In this document: one piece after another, positions 8,014-16,469 of the stretch | Numbering within the stretch: position 1 is the first letter of the stretch | Layout of the letters: each line of letters opens with the position of its first letter | Assembly (NCBI RefSeq): GCF_030908215.1 | Contig: NZ_JAVFJK010000002.1 | Location: forward strand, 310,001-374,000 | Origin: Sinomonas sp. ASV486 | GTDB taxonomy: Bacteria > Actinomycetota > Actinomycetes > Actinomycetales > Micrococcaceae | Direction: 5' to 3' | DNA length: 64,000 bases | The notes under the pieces: model-generated | Told to the model about the DNA's origin: nothing | Databases searched by the model: none | Seen by the model: the letters and a program-made list of their open reading frames with translations, nothing else | Position numbers and translations under genes: made by a program

Positions 8014-9431
8014 CGCGCGGCCCCTGTCGCGGCGAGCACGCGGGTCACCACGGCACTGAACTCGGTCCCGGGTAGCTGGGCGGCAACGGCGGCTGCATCC
8101 TCGGGAGTATCGACGTCCCGCAGGGTCGGGAGTTCGCGCACCGTGAGCCCCGCGCGGCGCAGCCGGCCAAGCTGCCGCACGCCCGTGTCCGGCCGCGACA
8201 TGGGCACGCCCCGGATCAGCCTCCCGTCCGGTTCGGCGAGAGCGAGCGCCCAGAAGCCGCCGTCCTCCGCGGCGCCGAACCACGCGTCCGCAGGTTCGAC
8301 CCCCGCACCATCGGCCGGTGCGACGCCCGTGGCGGCTCCTCCGTCAACGCCACACCCCCAATCCGCGAGCAGCGGCGCGAGATCGGCCCGTGTGAACTGC
8401 GGCGTGTCCATGCCGAGGATGAGCAGCGGCCCGTCCACGGCATCGCACAGGGCGGCGAGCCGCTCATCCAGACTCCCGTCGGGCTGAGGGACATGGCTGA
8501 ATCCGGGGATCGTCGCCGCGGCGGGGCTGCCGTCGAAGTAGAGGATCCGCGAGCGCACCGGCAGCGACCGCACGGTCTCGAGCGTGGCGCGCAGGCTCAG
8601 CGAGGCGAGGTCCGCGGCCTCCTGGGGAGTGAACGCGGGGGCGAGCCGGGTCTTGACCCGGCCGGGCAGGCACTCCTTGGCGACCACGGCGATGGTGAGG
8701 TCGTCCGAGCGGCGGGTCTCGGCGTCGTGCCCCCGACGGCGAGCCCGGGACCGCGCCCGGGACCGGCTGTCGGCGAGCAGGGTCGCCATGTCGTACACGG
8801 CCGTGGCGGTACCGCGGACGGTTCCCGTGACCTTCGAGCGGCCCACGCGCGGTGCGTAGCGCACGGGCTGCTCGACGACGTGCCAGCCCGCCTCGGCGGC
8901 GCGCAGGACCATCTCGAGCGGGTAGCCGCTGCGCCGGTCGGCAAGGCGCAGCCCGCGCAGCGCGTCGGTGCGCGCAATCCGCATCGGTCCAAGATCGCTC
9001 AGCCCGACGCCGGACCCGGCCCGCAGCAGCGCGGCAAGGGCGCGGTTCGCGACGCGCGCGTGGAGCGGCCACGCACCGCGGTCGGGGCGACGGGAGCCGA
9101 GGGCGAGGTCCGCGCCGTCGTGCGTCAGGAGCGCGAGGAGACCCGGCAGCTCGGCGGGGTCGAGCGAGCCGTCCGCATCGCAGATCGCCACGAAGGGCGC
9201 CGTCGCAGCCTGCAGCCCGCAATGCACGGCCGCCCCGAAGCCGCGGCGTGGTTCGACCACGACCGTCGCGCCGAGCTGCGCCGCGAGCTCACCCGAGCCG
9301 TCGGTCGAGCCGTTGTCGACGACGATCGCCCGCCACCCCGCCGGCACCCGGCCGAGGACCCAAGGGAGCGCCCCGCGCTCGTTAAGGCACGGGAAGACTA
9401 CGTCGACAGGTGCGGGAGTCACGGTGTTCAC
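8010..9431 (-). CDS. GT2 glycosyltransferase fused to DUF2064 (TIGR04282-type)
   Basis: Encodes 473 residues from GTG 9431. Residues about 8-225 are a GT-A family 2 domain: F-P-C-L-N-E, V-D-N-G-S-T-D-G-S and the metal-binding C-D-A-D-G-S-L-D. After an Arg-rich linker, residues about 255-473 are a DUF2064/TIGR04282 nucleotidyl- or glycosyl-transferase-like domain (V-V-A-K-x-C-L-P-G-R-V-K-T-R-L, then G-M-D-T-P-Q). Databases name TIGR04282 after arsenosugar biosynthesis in other bacteria, but neither an ArsM-type methyltransferase nor a radical-SAM ArsS is here, so that name is not safe. A CCGTAAGG motif lies 45 bases upstream. Confidence 0.85.
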   Translation of the reverse strand: MNTVTPAPVDVVFPCLNERGALPWVLGRVPAGWRAIVVDNGSTDGSGELAAQLGATVVVEPRRGFGAAVHCGLQAATAPFVAICDADGSLDPAELPGLLALLTHDGADLALGSRRPDRGAWPLHARVANRALAALLRAGSGVGLSDLGPMRIARTDALRGLRLADRRSGYPLEMVLRAAEAGWHVVEQPVRYAPRVGRSKVTGTVRGTATAVYDMATLLADSRSRARSRARRRGHDAETRRSDDLTIAVVAKECLPGRVKTRLAPAFTPQEAADLASLSLRATLETVRSLPVRSRILYFDGSPAAATIPGFSHVPQPDGSLDERLAALCDAVDGPLLILGMDTPQFTRADLAPLLADWGCGVDGGAATGVAPADGAGVEPADAWFGAAEDGGFWALALAEPDGRLIRGVPMSRPDTGVRQLGRLRRAGLTVRELPTLRDVDTPEDAAAVAAQLPGTEFSAVVTRVLAATGAAR

Positions 9432-9476
9432 GCCACCGACGCTAGGCGGAGGGGCGGGGCCTCCACCGCCGAATAT

Positions 9477-9486
9477 CCTTACGGAA
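9477..9486 (-). promoter_or_regulatory. Shared regulatory motif, copy B (TTCCGTAAGG)
   Basis: Read on the minus strand, GTCAGCGTTCCGTAAGG ends 45 bases before the GTG at 9431. The last ten bases are identical to copy A, where the spacing is 44. The site lies between the GT2-DUF2064 gene and the divergent response regulator (9555), so it could also serve autoregulation. Confidence 0.6.
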
Positions 9487-9554
9487 CGCTGACCGATGCC
9501 CCCGGGCACCGCCCGCCCGGTCCGCTCCGCCGCGAGCGGGCCTATCCTGCGAGG

Positions 9555-10280
9555 GTGAGCACCGACCGACCACGCCCACCCGCCGCCACGCCGCTCGGCA
9601 ACCGACGCATCCTCGTCGTCGAGGACGAGCTGACGCTCGCCGACGTGGTCCGCGGGTACCTGCTGCAGGCCGGGTTCCAGGTGGACGTGGCCCACGACGC
9701 GTTCACCGCGATGCACCTCGCGGCCACCCGCACGCCGGACCTCATCCTCCTGGACCGCATGATCCCCGGCCTCGACGGCGCCGAAGTCTGCCGGCGGCTG
9801 CGCGCCGCGACGGATGTCCCGGTCATCATGCTCACGGCGCTCGGCACGGAGGACGACCGGATCGCCGGGCTCGAGGCCGGCGCCGACGACTACATCACCA
9901 AGCCGTTCTCCCCACGCGAGCTCGTGCTGCGGGTCGAGTCCGTGCTGCGGCGCAGCCTCAAGGACTTCGAGCCCGAGCCGACCGTGGAGGGCGGCGGGAT
10001 CCGCCTCGATCCCGGCTCGCGCACCGCGACGCGCCGGGGCGAGCCCCTCGCCCTCACGCTGCGGGAATTCGACCTGCTCGCCTTCTTCCTCCGCCACCCG
10101 GGCCAGGCGTTCAGCCGGGAGGACCTCATCCGATCGGTGTGGGACTGGACGTTCGGAGACCTCTCCACCGTGACCGTGCACGTGCGCCGGCTCCGGGAGA
10201 AGATCGAGGACGACCCGAAGAACCCCACGCTCCTGACCACCGTGTGGGGCGTGGGCTACCGCTTCGACGGCGGCGCGTGA
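9555..10280 (+). CDS. OmpR/PhoB-family response regulator
   Basis: Encodes 241 residues from a GTG start. The receiver domain (about residues 20-130) has E-D-E, L-L-D-R-M-I-P-G with the phospho-acceptor Asp, M-L-T-A and K-P-F. The winged-helix DNA-binding domain (about 145-240) has L-T-L-R-E-F-D-L-L and the V-T-V-H-V-R-R-L-R-E-K-I-E recognition helix. The stop overlaps the kinase ATG by one base. It is divergent from the glycosyltransferase gene and central to the cluster, so it is the best candidate to bind the CCGTAAGG sites. Confidence 0.92.
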   Translation: MSTDRPRPPAATPLGNRRILVVEDELTLADVVRGYLLQAGFQVDVAHDAFTAMHLAATRTPDLILLDRMIPGLDGAEVCRRLRAATDVPVIMLTALGTEDDRIAGLEAGADDYITKPFSPRELVLRVESVLRRSLKDFEPEPTVEGGGIRLDPGSRTATRRGEPLALTLREFDLLAFFLRHPGQAFSREDLIRSVWDWTFGDLSTVTVHVRRLREKIEDDPKNPTLLTTVWGVGYRFDGGA

Positions 10281-11491
10281 TGGCCGCCTCCGCAGTGGTC
10301 GGGATCCTCGGCTGGCTCCTGGGCTGGTCCGTGCTCATCACGGCCGCCAGCCTCGGCCTCCAGCGCCTCGCCCGCCGGGCGCCGTTCTGGGTGCAGCTCG
10401 TGCTCGTCGTGGCCGCGACTGCGGGGGTGTTCATCGCGGGCATCGCGACGGCGCTCAACGGCATGGCCATCTCCGAGGCCGACCTCTCGGTCCTGTGGCT
10501 CATCCTCGCGCTCGCGGCGGCCGTGGCCATCGCGATGTCCCTCGTGCTGGGGCTCCGGCTCTCCCGCTCGACCTCGCGCCTAATTGCCGACGCCGCGCGG
10601 ATCGGCCGCGGCGAAGTGCTCACCGGCAGGCTCCGGCCCTCCGACGCCGGCAGCGCCGAACTGGCCGCCCTCGCGGGCGAGCTGACCCACACGAGCCGCA
10701 GCCTGGACGAGTCCCGCGCGCGCGAGGCCGACATCGAGTCCGCGCGGCGGGAGCTCGTCACGTGGATCTCCCACGACCTCCGCACCCCGCTCGCGGCCGT
10801 GCGGGCCATGGCCGAGGCCCTCGACGACGGCGTTGCGACAGACGCCGCCGACTACCACCGCCGCATGATCACCGAGACGGACCACATGGCCTCCATGGTC
10901 AATGACCTCCTCGAGCTCTCCACCCTCGAGGCGGGCACCCTCGTGATCCACGCCGAGCCGCTCGAACTCTACGACCTCGCGAGCGACGTCATGGCCGAGC
11001 TCGCGCCCCTCGCCGCCCGGCGCGGCGTCACGCTGGGAGGCGGCCCCACGGCGTCGTGCAGGGTCCTCGCCGATGCGCGCACCGCGAGCCGCGCGCTGAA
11101 GAACGTGGTGCTCAACGCGGTCATGTACAGCATCGAGGGTGGCACGGTCACCGTGGGCCTCGGGCCCGGCACGGGCGGGACCGGTGAGGTGTGGGTCCAG
11201 GACACGTGCGGCGGCATCGGCGCCGAGGACCTGCCCCGGCTCTTCGACCCCGGCTGGCGGAAGTCTGCGTCGCGGACGCGAGGGCCGGGCGGGGCGCCGT
11301 TCGTCGGGGCGGGTTCGACGGCGGCTGGCACGACGGCGCCCGGCTCGCCTTTCGCCGGGGCGGGCGTGGGACTGAGCGTCGTGGCTGGGATCCTGCGCGC
11401 GCATGGCGGAACCGTTGCGGTGGAGAACCGCGACGGCGGCTGCCGCTTCACGCTCGCCTTCCCGCTGGACCAAACGGCTGGGACCAAGTGA
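10280..11491 (+). CDS. Two-component sensor histidine kinase
   Basis: Encodes 403 residues. Two N-terminal membrane segments plus a third near residues 70-95, a HAMP-like linker (about 100-150), the H-box S-H-D-L-R-T-P-L (His about residue 171), the N-box L-K-N-V-V-L-N-A-V and the glycine-rich G-A-G-V-G-L-S-V-V are all present. A 25-residue Gly/Ala/Ser-rich insert lies between the F and G2 boxes. The sensory region has little extracytoplasmic sequence, so it probably senses a membrane or intracellular cue. Co-translated with the regulator. Confidence 0.9.
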   Translation: MAASAVVGILGWLLGWSVLITAASLGLQRLARRAPFWVQLVLVVAATAGVFIAGIATALNGMAISEADLSVLWLILALAAAVAIAMSLVLGLRLSRSTSRLIADAARIGRGEVLTGRLRPSDAGSAELAALAGELTHTSRSLDESRAREADIESARRELVTWISHDLRTPLAAVRAMAEALDDGVATDAADYHRRMITETDHMASMVNDLLELSTLEAGTLVIHAEPLELYDLASDVMAELAPLAARRGVTLGGGPTASCRVLADARTASRALKNVVLNAVMYSIEGGTVTVGLGPGTGGTGEVWVQDTCGGIGAEDLPRLFDPGWRKSASRTRGPGGAPFVGAGSTAAGTTAPGSPFAGAGVGLSVVAGILRAHGGTVAVENRDGGCRFTLAFPLDQTAGTK

Positions 11492-11537
11492 GTACACGGC
11501 TCACGCGCGGCAAGTACGTGCACCGCCTCGGGCGGCG

Positions 11538-12458
11538 TCAGGCGGGGCGGGGGAACCGGCCCCTTATCGTGGTCCCAAGCGCCACGAAGGCTGCCCTCGC
11601 GTGGTCTGCTTGGCGCGCTCCCCAGGGCAGCTGGCCGGCAGGGCGAGGCTGGAGCTGGCCGTTGCGTTCATGGCGCGCGGCCGCGCTGACCATGAAACCC
11701 AGGATGGCCATGCCGAGTATGAACGAGTAGATGACGCCCCGCTCGAACAGACCTGAGTACGGCGTGGAACCACCGGTCAGCCCCATGGCGAGTGCTGACA
11801 CGATGGCGATGATGGCCAGGCCGAAGAACCAAAGGCTCGCATTATTGCGCCTCAGCCATAGGACGCCGATTGAGGCGAGCGACGCAACGATGCCACAGAG
11901 CAGTATAAAGACGGCCGTGTCGTGGACTGGCGGGAAGTAATCCTCGGGGATCACCCCGATGATGAAGATCGCAAGCCCAGTTATTGCGAGCGACCATCGG
12001 ACGACCGTGGTCCAGACGCGAGCGAACCTCGTTGGCGGGGCGAGTCTGAATTTGCCATCTGTCGCACCGCGCCGCAGCTGTCTGTACGCCTGGTCCAAAT
12101 CACCGGCATGGACGAACCAGAGTGCCGGTGACGTGATGAGACAGGCAGTGACGATCACGCTGGCTCCGATGAAGATTAGGGCAAGGTCCATATTGGCAAA
12201 CGAAGGCGAACACACGTACCGAGCCGGACTCCCATCATCCTGGCAATGGATCGCGCCGAGATCACTGACGTAGTTGGAGAGGTAGTTGTAAGTGCCATGG
12301 CCATTCCACCCAAGCTGGACTACCCACTCAACGACGACGAAGCCCAGCAGCGCCTTTGCGGCCCATGATCCGACCATGTGCCGAACATCCGAGGTCTTTG
12401 GACGACGGCCCAAACACCATCCACCGAGTAACTCGATCCAGTTGCTCACCGTGCTCAT
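11538..12458 (-). CDS. DUF998 family membrane protein
   Basis: Encodes 306 residues from the ATG at 12458. Six or more hydrophobic segments and the sequence Y-N-Y-L-S-N-Y-V-S-D-L-G-A near the first extracytoplasmic loop are typical of DUF998. Function unknown. Base composition from about 11700 to 12700 is visibly lower in GC and the third-position bias is weaker than in flanking genes, with codons such as ATA and TTA-like triplets nearby, which suggests recent acquisition. Converges with the histidine kinase gene. Confidence 0.75.
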   Translation of the reverse strand: MSTVSNWIELLGGWCLGRRPKTSDVRHMVGSWAAKALLGFVVVEWVVQLGWNGHGTYNYLSNYVSDLGAIHCQDDGSPARYVCSPSFANMDLALIFIGASVIVTACLITSPALWFVHAGDLDQAYRQLRRGATDGKFRLAPPTRFARVWTTVVRWSLAITGLAIFIIGVIPEDYFPPVHDTAVFILLCGIVASLASIGVLWLRRNNASLWFFGLAIIAIVSALAMGLTGGSTPYSGLFERGVIYSFILGMAILGFMVSAAARHERNGQLQPRPAGQLPWGARQADHARAAFVALGTTIRGRFPRPA

Positions 12459-12714
12459 GGTAGGATTAACGCGCACGACTGGATGAACCTCAAGAGGCAG
12501 AGGCGACGTGACACAACCCGCGAACTTCCCGAGGGTACTCACCCGTTAGTTCAACGCGGCGAGCGCACGATGTCGATAGCTGATTCTCAGTCCGTTCGCC
12601 CTAGCCAATGGGGCTCGACCACTCGTCGCGTGACGCGCTCAGCCTCTACCCAGAACTCGCGCGCCGCCTAGTAGTACTCCACCGGCCAGACCATCTGGAC
12701 CCTAACGTGCGTGC
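12459..12714. other. Lower-GC intergenic stretch with no convincing gene
   Basis: 256 bases upstream of the DUF998 gene. Short open frames on either strand lack ribosome sites and recognisable content. It probably contains the DUF998 promoter and the boundary of the compositional anomaly. Confidence 0.45.
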
Positions 12715-13893
12715 CTAACCTCCCGCGCCCCGCCCCTCGGCGACCGGCGGACGTCGGCGGCCGACGGACACCAGCGACTCGGCGAGGGACCGCATGCCCT
12801 CGGCGAAGCCGATGCGGGGATGCCAGCCGAGCTCGGCAGTGATCGCGGCGGAGCTTGCGGTGATGTGCCGGACGTCCCCCGCGCGGTAGCGGCCGGTGAC
12901 GACGGGGCGGATACCGGCGGGCGCCGAGATCGCCTCGGCCACGTCCAGGATCGTCTGCACCGAGGGGCCGCCGACGTTGAACACCCGGAACGCCGGGCCG
13001 GGCGCCGCCGATGCCTTGAGGAGGGCCCGCGGTCCTTCGCCGCGCGCCAAAGACCCTTCAACGCGCGCCCGGGAGCCCGCACCGGGCGCCAAAGACCCCG
13101 CAATGGCTCGGATCGCGGCGATGGTGGCCTGCGCGACGTCGTCCACGTGGACGAAGCTGCGGCGCTGGCGTCCGTCCTCGAACACGAGCGGCGCCTCGCA
13201 GCGCGCCACGGCCGAGGCGAACAGCGCCGCGACCCCCGCGTACGGGGTGTCGCGCGGAAGGCCCGGGCCGTAGACGTTGTGGTAGCGCAGCGCGATGGCC
13301 GTTCCTCCGGTCGAGCGGGCCCAGGCCGCCACGAGGTGCTCCTGCGCGAGCTTGGTGAGCGCGTAGACACTGCGGGGGTCGGTGGGCGCGTCCTCGGTGG
13401 TGAGAGCCGGGAGGAGGACCTCGCCGTCGTGGGCGTCCCGCGGGTCGAACAGACCGGCGGCGAGGTCGCGTTCGCGGCGCGGCGCTGGCCGCACCGGACG
13501 GCTGTCCGCCGGGTGGACGTAGGTGCCCTCCCCGTAGACGACCATCGAGGACGCGAGGACGAGGCCGCATACGCCGTGGTGGGCCATCGCGGCCACAAGC
13601 TGCGCCGTCGCGAGACCGTTCTGGCCCACGTACGCGGGGGCGTCGGCCATCCCGAGCTCGAGCCCGACCTTCGCCGCGAGGTGGCAGACAACGTCGGTCC
13701 CCGGCAGGACCCGCTCGAGCGCTGCGGGGTCCCCGGCGTCGCCGCGCACGGCCATGACGCCGTCCGGCAGCGAGCCAGGCACTGAGGCGGGCACGACGGC
13801 GTCGAGCACCGTGACGTGCCAGCCCTCGGCCGCAGCCGCGCTCACCACCGCCGACCCGATGAAGCCCAATCCGCCGGTCACGAGGAGCCTCAT
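12715..13893 (-). CDS. NAD-dependent sugar epimerase/dehydratase (extended SDR)
   Basis: Encodes 392 residues. N-terminal Rossmann motif G-G-L-G-F-I-G, then S-S-M-V-V-Y-G and the catalytic Y-A-L-T-K pair. C-terminal V-F-N-V-G-G and G-D-V-R-H match UDP-sugar epimerases. An unusual Gly/Ala/Arg-rich insertion of about 35 residues (about 265-300, with imitating G-S-L-A-x-G units) sits before V-F-N-V-G-G. The ATG overlaps the MTAP-like stop as ATGA, so nucleotide-sugar and thionucleoside chemistry appear linked here. Confidence 0.88.
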   Translation of the reverse strand: MRLLVTGGLGFIGSAVVSAAAAEGWHVTVLDAVVPASVPGSLPDGVMAVRGDAGDPAALERVLPGTDVVCHLAAKVGLELGMADAPAYVGQNGLATAQLVAAMAHHGVCGLVLASSMVVYGEGTYVHPADSRPVRPAPRRERDLAAGLFDPRDAHDGEVLLPALTTEDAPTDPRSVYALTKLAQEHLVAAWARSTGGTAIALRYHNVYGPGLPRDTPYAGVAALFASAVARCEAPLVFEDGRQRRSFVHVDDVAQATIAAIRAIAGSLAPGAGSRARVEGSLARGEGPRALLKASAAPGPAFRVFNVGGPSVQTILDVAEAISAPAGIRPVVTGRYRAGDVRHITASSAAITAELGWHPRIGFAEGMRSLAESLVSVGRRRPPVAEGRGAGG

Positions 13894-14909
13894 CGCCGCA
13901 CCGCCACGCGGCCGGGCGCGGGTGCAGCGGGCGCAGGTGCGGCGGGCACGGACGCCGCGGGGGGCGTAGGCACCATGCCAGCTGCCACTCCGCCGGTGGC
14001 CGCTGGCCGGCCAGTCGCGGGCAGACCGGGATCCGGCGAGGCAGCCGCGGCCGCCATGAGCCGGGCGACGGCCTCGTCAGGCAAGAGCTTCCGCGGCGCG
14101 TATCCCTCGGGGACCAGTCGGGCCGCCGCGAGGAGGACGCGCTCGAAGACCAGGCTGGCGCCCGCGAGGCGCTCCCAGACGGCCTCGGCGGTGACGGCCT
14201 CACCCACGGAGGCGCCGGCGTCGGAATCGGTGACGAAGGCCAGCGCTGCGTAGCCCATGCCGAGCTCGGCGGCGAGGACGGCCTCGGGGTACTGGGTCAT
14301 CCCCACGAGCTGGGCGCCCGTCTGGGCGAGCGCGCGGGACTCGGCGCGGGTGGAGAACCGGGGGCCGTTGATGACGGCCATGGTGCCCGAGGCCGCATAC
14401 GGGATCCGCGCGTCCGCGAGCGCGGACGCGAGCACGTCGCGGAGACCGGTGCAGTAGGGGTCCGCTGCTGAGAGATGCTGGACGCCCGCCGTCGCGCCGG
14501 GGCCGGTGCCGTCGAAGAAGGTGTCCGCGCGGCCCCAAGTGCGGTCGATGAACTGGTCCGGCAGGACGAACGAGCCGGGGGCGAGCTCTGGCACGAGGGA
14601 ACCGCACGCCGCGGTCGCGAAGACGGCCTCCACGCCAAGGCTCTTGAGCGTCCACAGGTTGGCGCGGTAGTTGACCTGCCGCGGCGCGACCGAGTGGCCG
14701 CTGCCGTGGCGCGGCAGGAAGGCGACCGCTGGGCCGTCCGGCCCGTGGTCCCCAGGCCGGCGACCCCCGATGAGGGAGATCGGCGCCGACGCTGGCCCAT
14801 AAGGGGTCTCGATCTCTGCAACGCGGTCAGCCCCGGGGAGACTGTAGAGGCCGGAGCCGCCGATGATCGCAACGCGCGCCCGGAAAGGATGGTCATTCAC
14901 GGATTCCAC
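13890..14909 (-). CDS. MTA-phosphorylase / purine nucleoside phosphorylase-like enzyme
   Basis: Encodes 339 residues from GTG 14909 (GTG 14900 is also possible). I-I-G-G-S-G-L-Y, F-L-P-R-H-G-x-G-H, V-N-Y-R-A-N, G-P-R-F-S-T-R-A-E-S-R and M-T-Q-Y-P-E-A-V-L-A are the family signatures. Residues up to about 285 cover the whole catalytic domain; the last 50 residues are an Ala/Pro-rich tail not found in typical members. The family cleaves 5'-methylthioadenosine or purine nucleosides with phosphate. A CCGTAAGG motif lies 43 bases upstream. No other methionine-salvage gene is in the window. Confidence 0.85.
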   Translation of the reverse strand: MESVNDHPFRARVAIIGGSGLYSLPGADRVAEIETPYGPASAPISLIGGRRPGDHGPDGPAVAFLPRHGSGHSVAPRQVNYRANLWTLKSLGVEAVFATAACGSLVPELAPGSFVLPDQFIDRTWGRADTFFDGTGPGATAGVQHLSAADPYCTGLRDVLASALADARIPYAASGTMAVINGPRFSTRAESRALAQTGAQLVGMTQYPEAVLAAELGMGYAALAFVTDSDAGASVGEAVTAEAVWERLAGASLVFERVLLAAARLVPEGYAPRKLLPDEAVARLMAAAAASPDPGLPATGRPAATGGVAAGMVPTPPAASVPAAPAPAAPAPGRVAVRR

Positions 14910-14952
14910 GAGACCATCGTGCCCGCGGGGGCCGGGCGATCCGCCCCTCGCG

Positions 14953-14960
14953 CCTTACGG
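14953..14960 (-). promoter_or_regulatory. Shared regulatory motif, copy C (CCGTAAGG)
   Basis: On the minus strand GTCACGGAACCGTAAGG ends 43 bases before the GTG at 14909. It matches copy B at 13 of 17 positions, with the last eight identical. Same orientation and spacing as copies A and B relative to the downstream gene. Confidence 0.55.
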
Positions 14961-15044
14961 TTCCGTGACGTCCCAGGGGTGGCCTGCCAGTACACGGATA
15001 ACCCGCCACTGCCACAGCGTGCCACGAGACGCTGAACTTGAAGG

Positions 15045-16469
15045 GTGACACATGCTCCCCACCGCCCCACCACACGACCGTTGCTGGCGATCATCCTCGT
15101 CAGCTACTTCATGATCATCCTGGACAACTCGATCATCTTCACCGGCCTGCCGCAGATCCAGACGGCCATGGGCCTGACCGCCACCGAGCTTTCGTGGGTG
15201 CAGAACGCGTACACCCTCGTGTTCGGCGGCCTCCTGCTCCTGGGCGCCCGCGCCGGTGACCTCCTCGGCCGACGGCGCGTCTTCGTCGCCGGCCTGGCGC
15301 TCTTCGGAGTGGCGTCGGCCCTTGTAGGCCTCGCCCCGGCGGGCTGGTGGCTCATCGCCGCGCGGGCCGTCCAGGGCGTCGGCGCCGCCGTCGTCGCGCC
15401 GACGGCACTCTCCCTGCTCACCGCCCATTTTGAGCCCGGGCCGGAGCGCACGCGCGCCGTCGCGGCGTACGGCGCCGTGGCCGGGATCGGGGCGAGCGTG
15501 GGCCTTGTGGTGGGCGGTGCCCTCGCCCAATGGGTCTCGTGGCGCGCCGGCTTCCTGATCAACGTCCCCATCGGGGCTGCGCTCGCATGGGCCGCGGTGC
15601 GGACCATCCCGACATCCGCTCCCGCGCGTGGCCGGTTCGACACCGCTGGCGCTGTGCTCTCCACTCTGGGAGTGGGCTCGCTCGTGTTCGGGATCGTCGC
15701 CTCGGGGGACCCGGATCTGGCGGGCGACGCCGGCTGGGCGGCGCCCGCCGTCGTCGTGCCTCTCATGGTGGGCGGGATGCTGCTTGCCGCGCTCGTGCTG
15801 AACGAGGCGCGGGCCGCGCAGCCGATCATGCCGCTGCGGCTCTTCGCGAGCCGCGAGCGGACCGGCGCGTATGTGGCCCGCATGCTGTTCGCGGGCACGA
15901 TGATCGGGTTCTTCTACTTCACGACCCAGTTCCTCCAGAGCGCCTATGGGTTCACGCCGCTCGCGGCCGGCGTCGCATTCTTCCCCATGACCGTGGTGAA
16001 CTTCGCCGTCGCGGTGTTCGTGGCGCGCCTGACCCGGCGATTCGGCAATGCGCCCCTGCTCGCCGTGGGCCTCGCGTTCACCCTCGCCGGGATCGCGTGG
16101 CTCGCGCAGGTCACGCCCTCGGCCCCGTATGCGACGGCAGTTGCGCTGCCGATGGTGCTCGTCGGCATCGGCCAGGGTCTCGCGTTCGGGCCGCTCACGG
16201 CGGCCGGGATCGCGGGCCTCCAAGCGGCAGACGCCGGCGCTGGCTCGGGACTCGTCAACACCGCACACCAGCTCGGAAGCTCGCTCGGCGTGGCGGTTCT
16301 CGTGACCGCCGGGGCCGGTACCGGCACTCTGGCCCGCGAGGTGGCGACCGCCTACGCTGGCGGGACAGCCATGCTCGCAGCAGCCCTCGCCGTCGTGCTT
16401 CTCCTCATCGTCCCCCGCGAGCTCGCCGCCCGGCGTGCCGCCCCTGCCCGGAAGGAAGCCCATGTCTGA
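15045..16469 (+). CDS. DHA2-family MFS drug/H+ antiporter
   Basis: Encodes 474 residues with about 14 membrane segments. Motifs L-D-N-S-I-I near helix 1, [12 protein letters not shown] (motif A), R-A-V-Q-G-V-G-A-A (motif B) and [16 protein letters not shown] (motif C) define a drug exporter of the EmrB/QacA type. The GTG has a GAAGG directly against it, so the exact start is uncertain. Its last 8 bases overlap the next gene. Substrate unknown. Confidence 0.88.
   Translation: MTHAPHRPTTRPLLAIILVSYFMIILDNSIIFTGLPQIQTAMGLTATELSWVQNAYTLVFGGLLLLGARAGDLLGRRRVFVAGLALFGVASALVGLAPAGWWLIAARAVQGVGAAVVAPTALSLLTAHFEPGPERTRAVAAYGAVAGIGASVGLVVGGALAQWVSWRAGFLINVPIGAALAWAAVRTIPTSAPARGRFDTAGAVLSTLGVGSLVFGIVASGDPDLAGDAGWAAPAVVVPLMVGGMLLAALVLNEARAAQPIMPLRLFASRERTGAYVARMLFAGTMIGFFYFTTQFLQSAYGFTPLAAGVAFFPMTVVNFAVAVFVARLTRRFGNAPLLAVGLAFTLAGIAWLAQVTPSAPYATAVALPMVLVGIGQGLAFGPLTAAGIAGLQAADAGAGSGLVNTAHQLGSSLGVAVLVTAGAGTGTLAREVATAYAGGTAMLAAALAVVLLLIVPRELAARRAAPARKEAHV

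Noticed and set aside
8010-9431. Calling the DUF2064 protein part of arsenosugar biosynthesis
   Set aside because: The family name comes from other gene clusters. No ArsM-type methyltransferase or radical-SAM ArsS is in the window, and the ars genes at 62733 are 53 kb away.
12483-12671. 62-codon plus-strand open frame upstream of the DUF998 gene
   Set aside because: No ribosome site, no domain and basic low-information composition; treated as non-coding.
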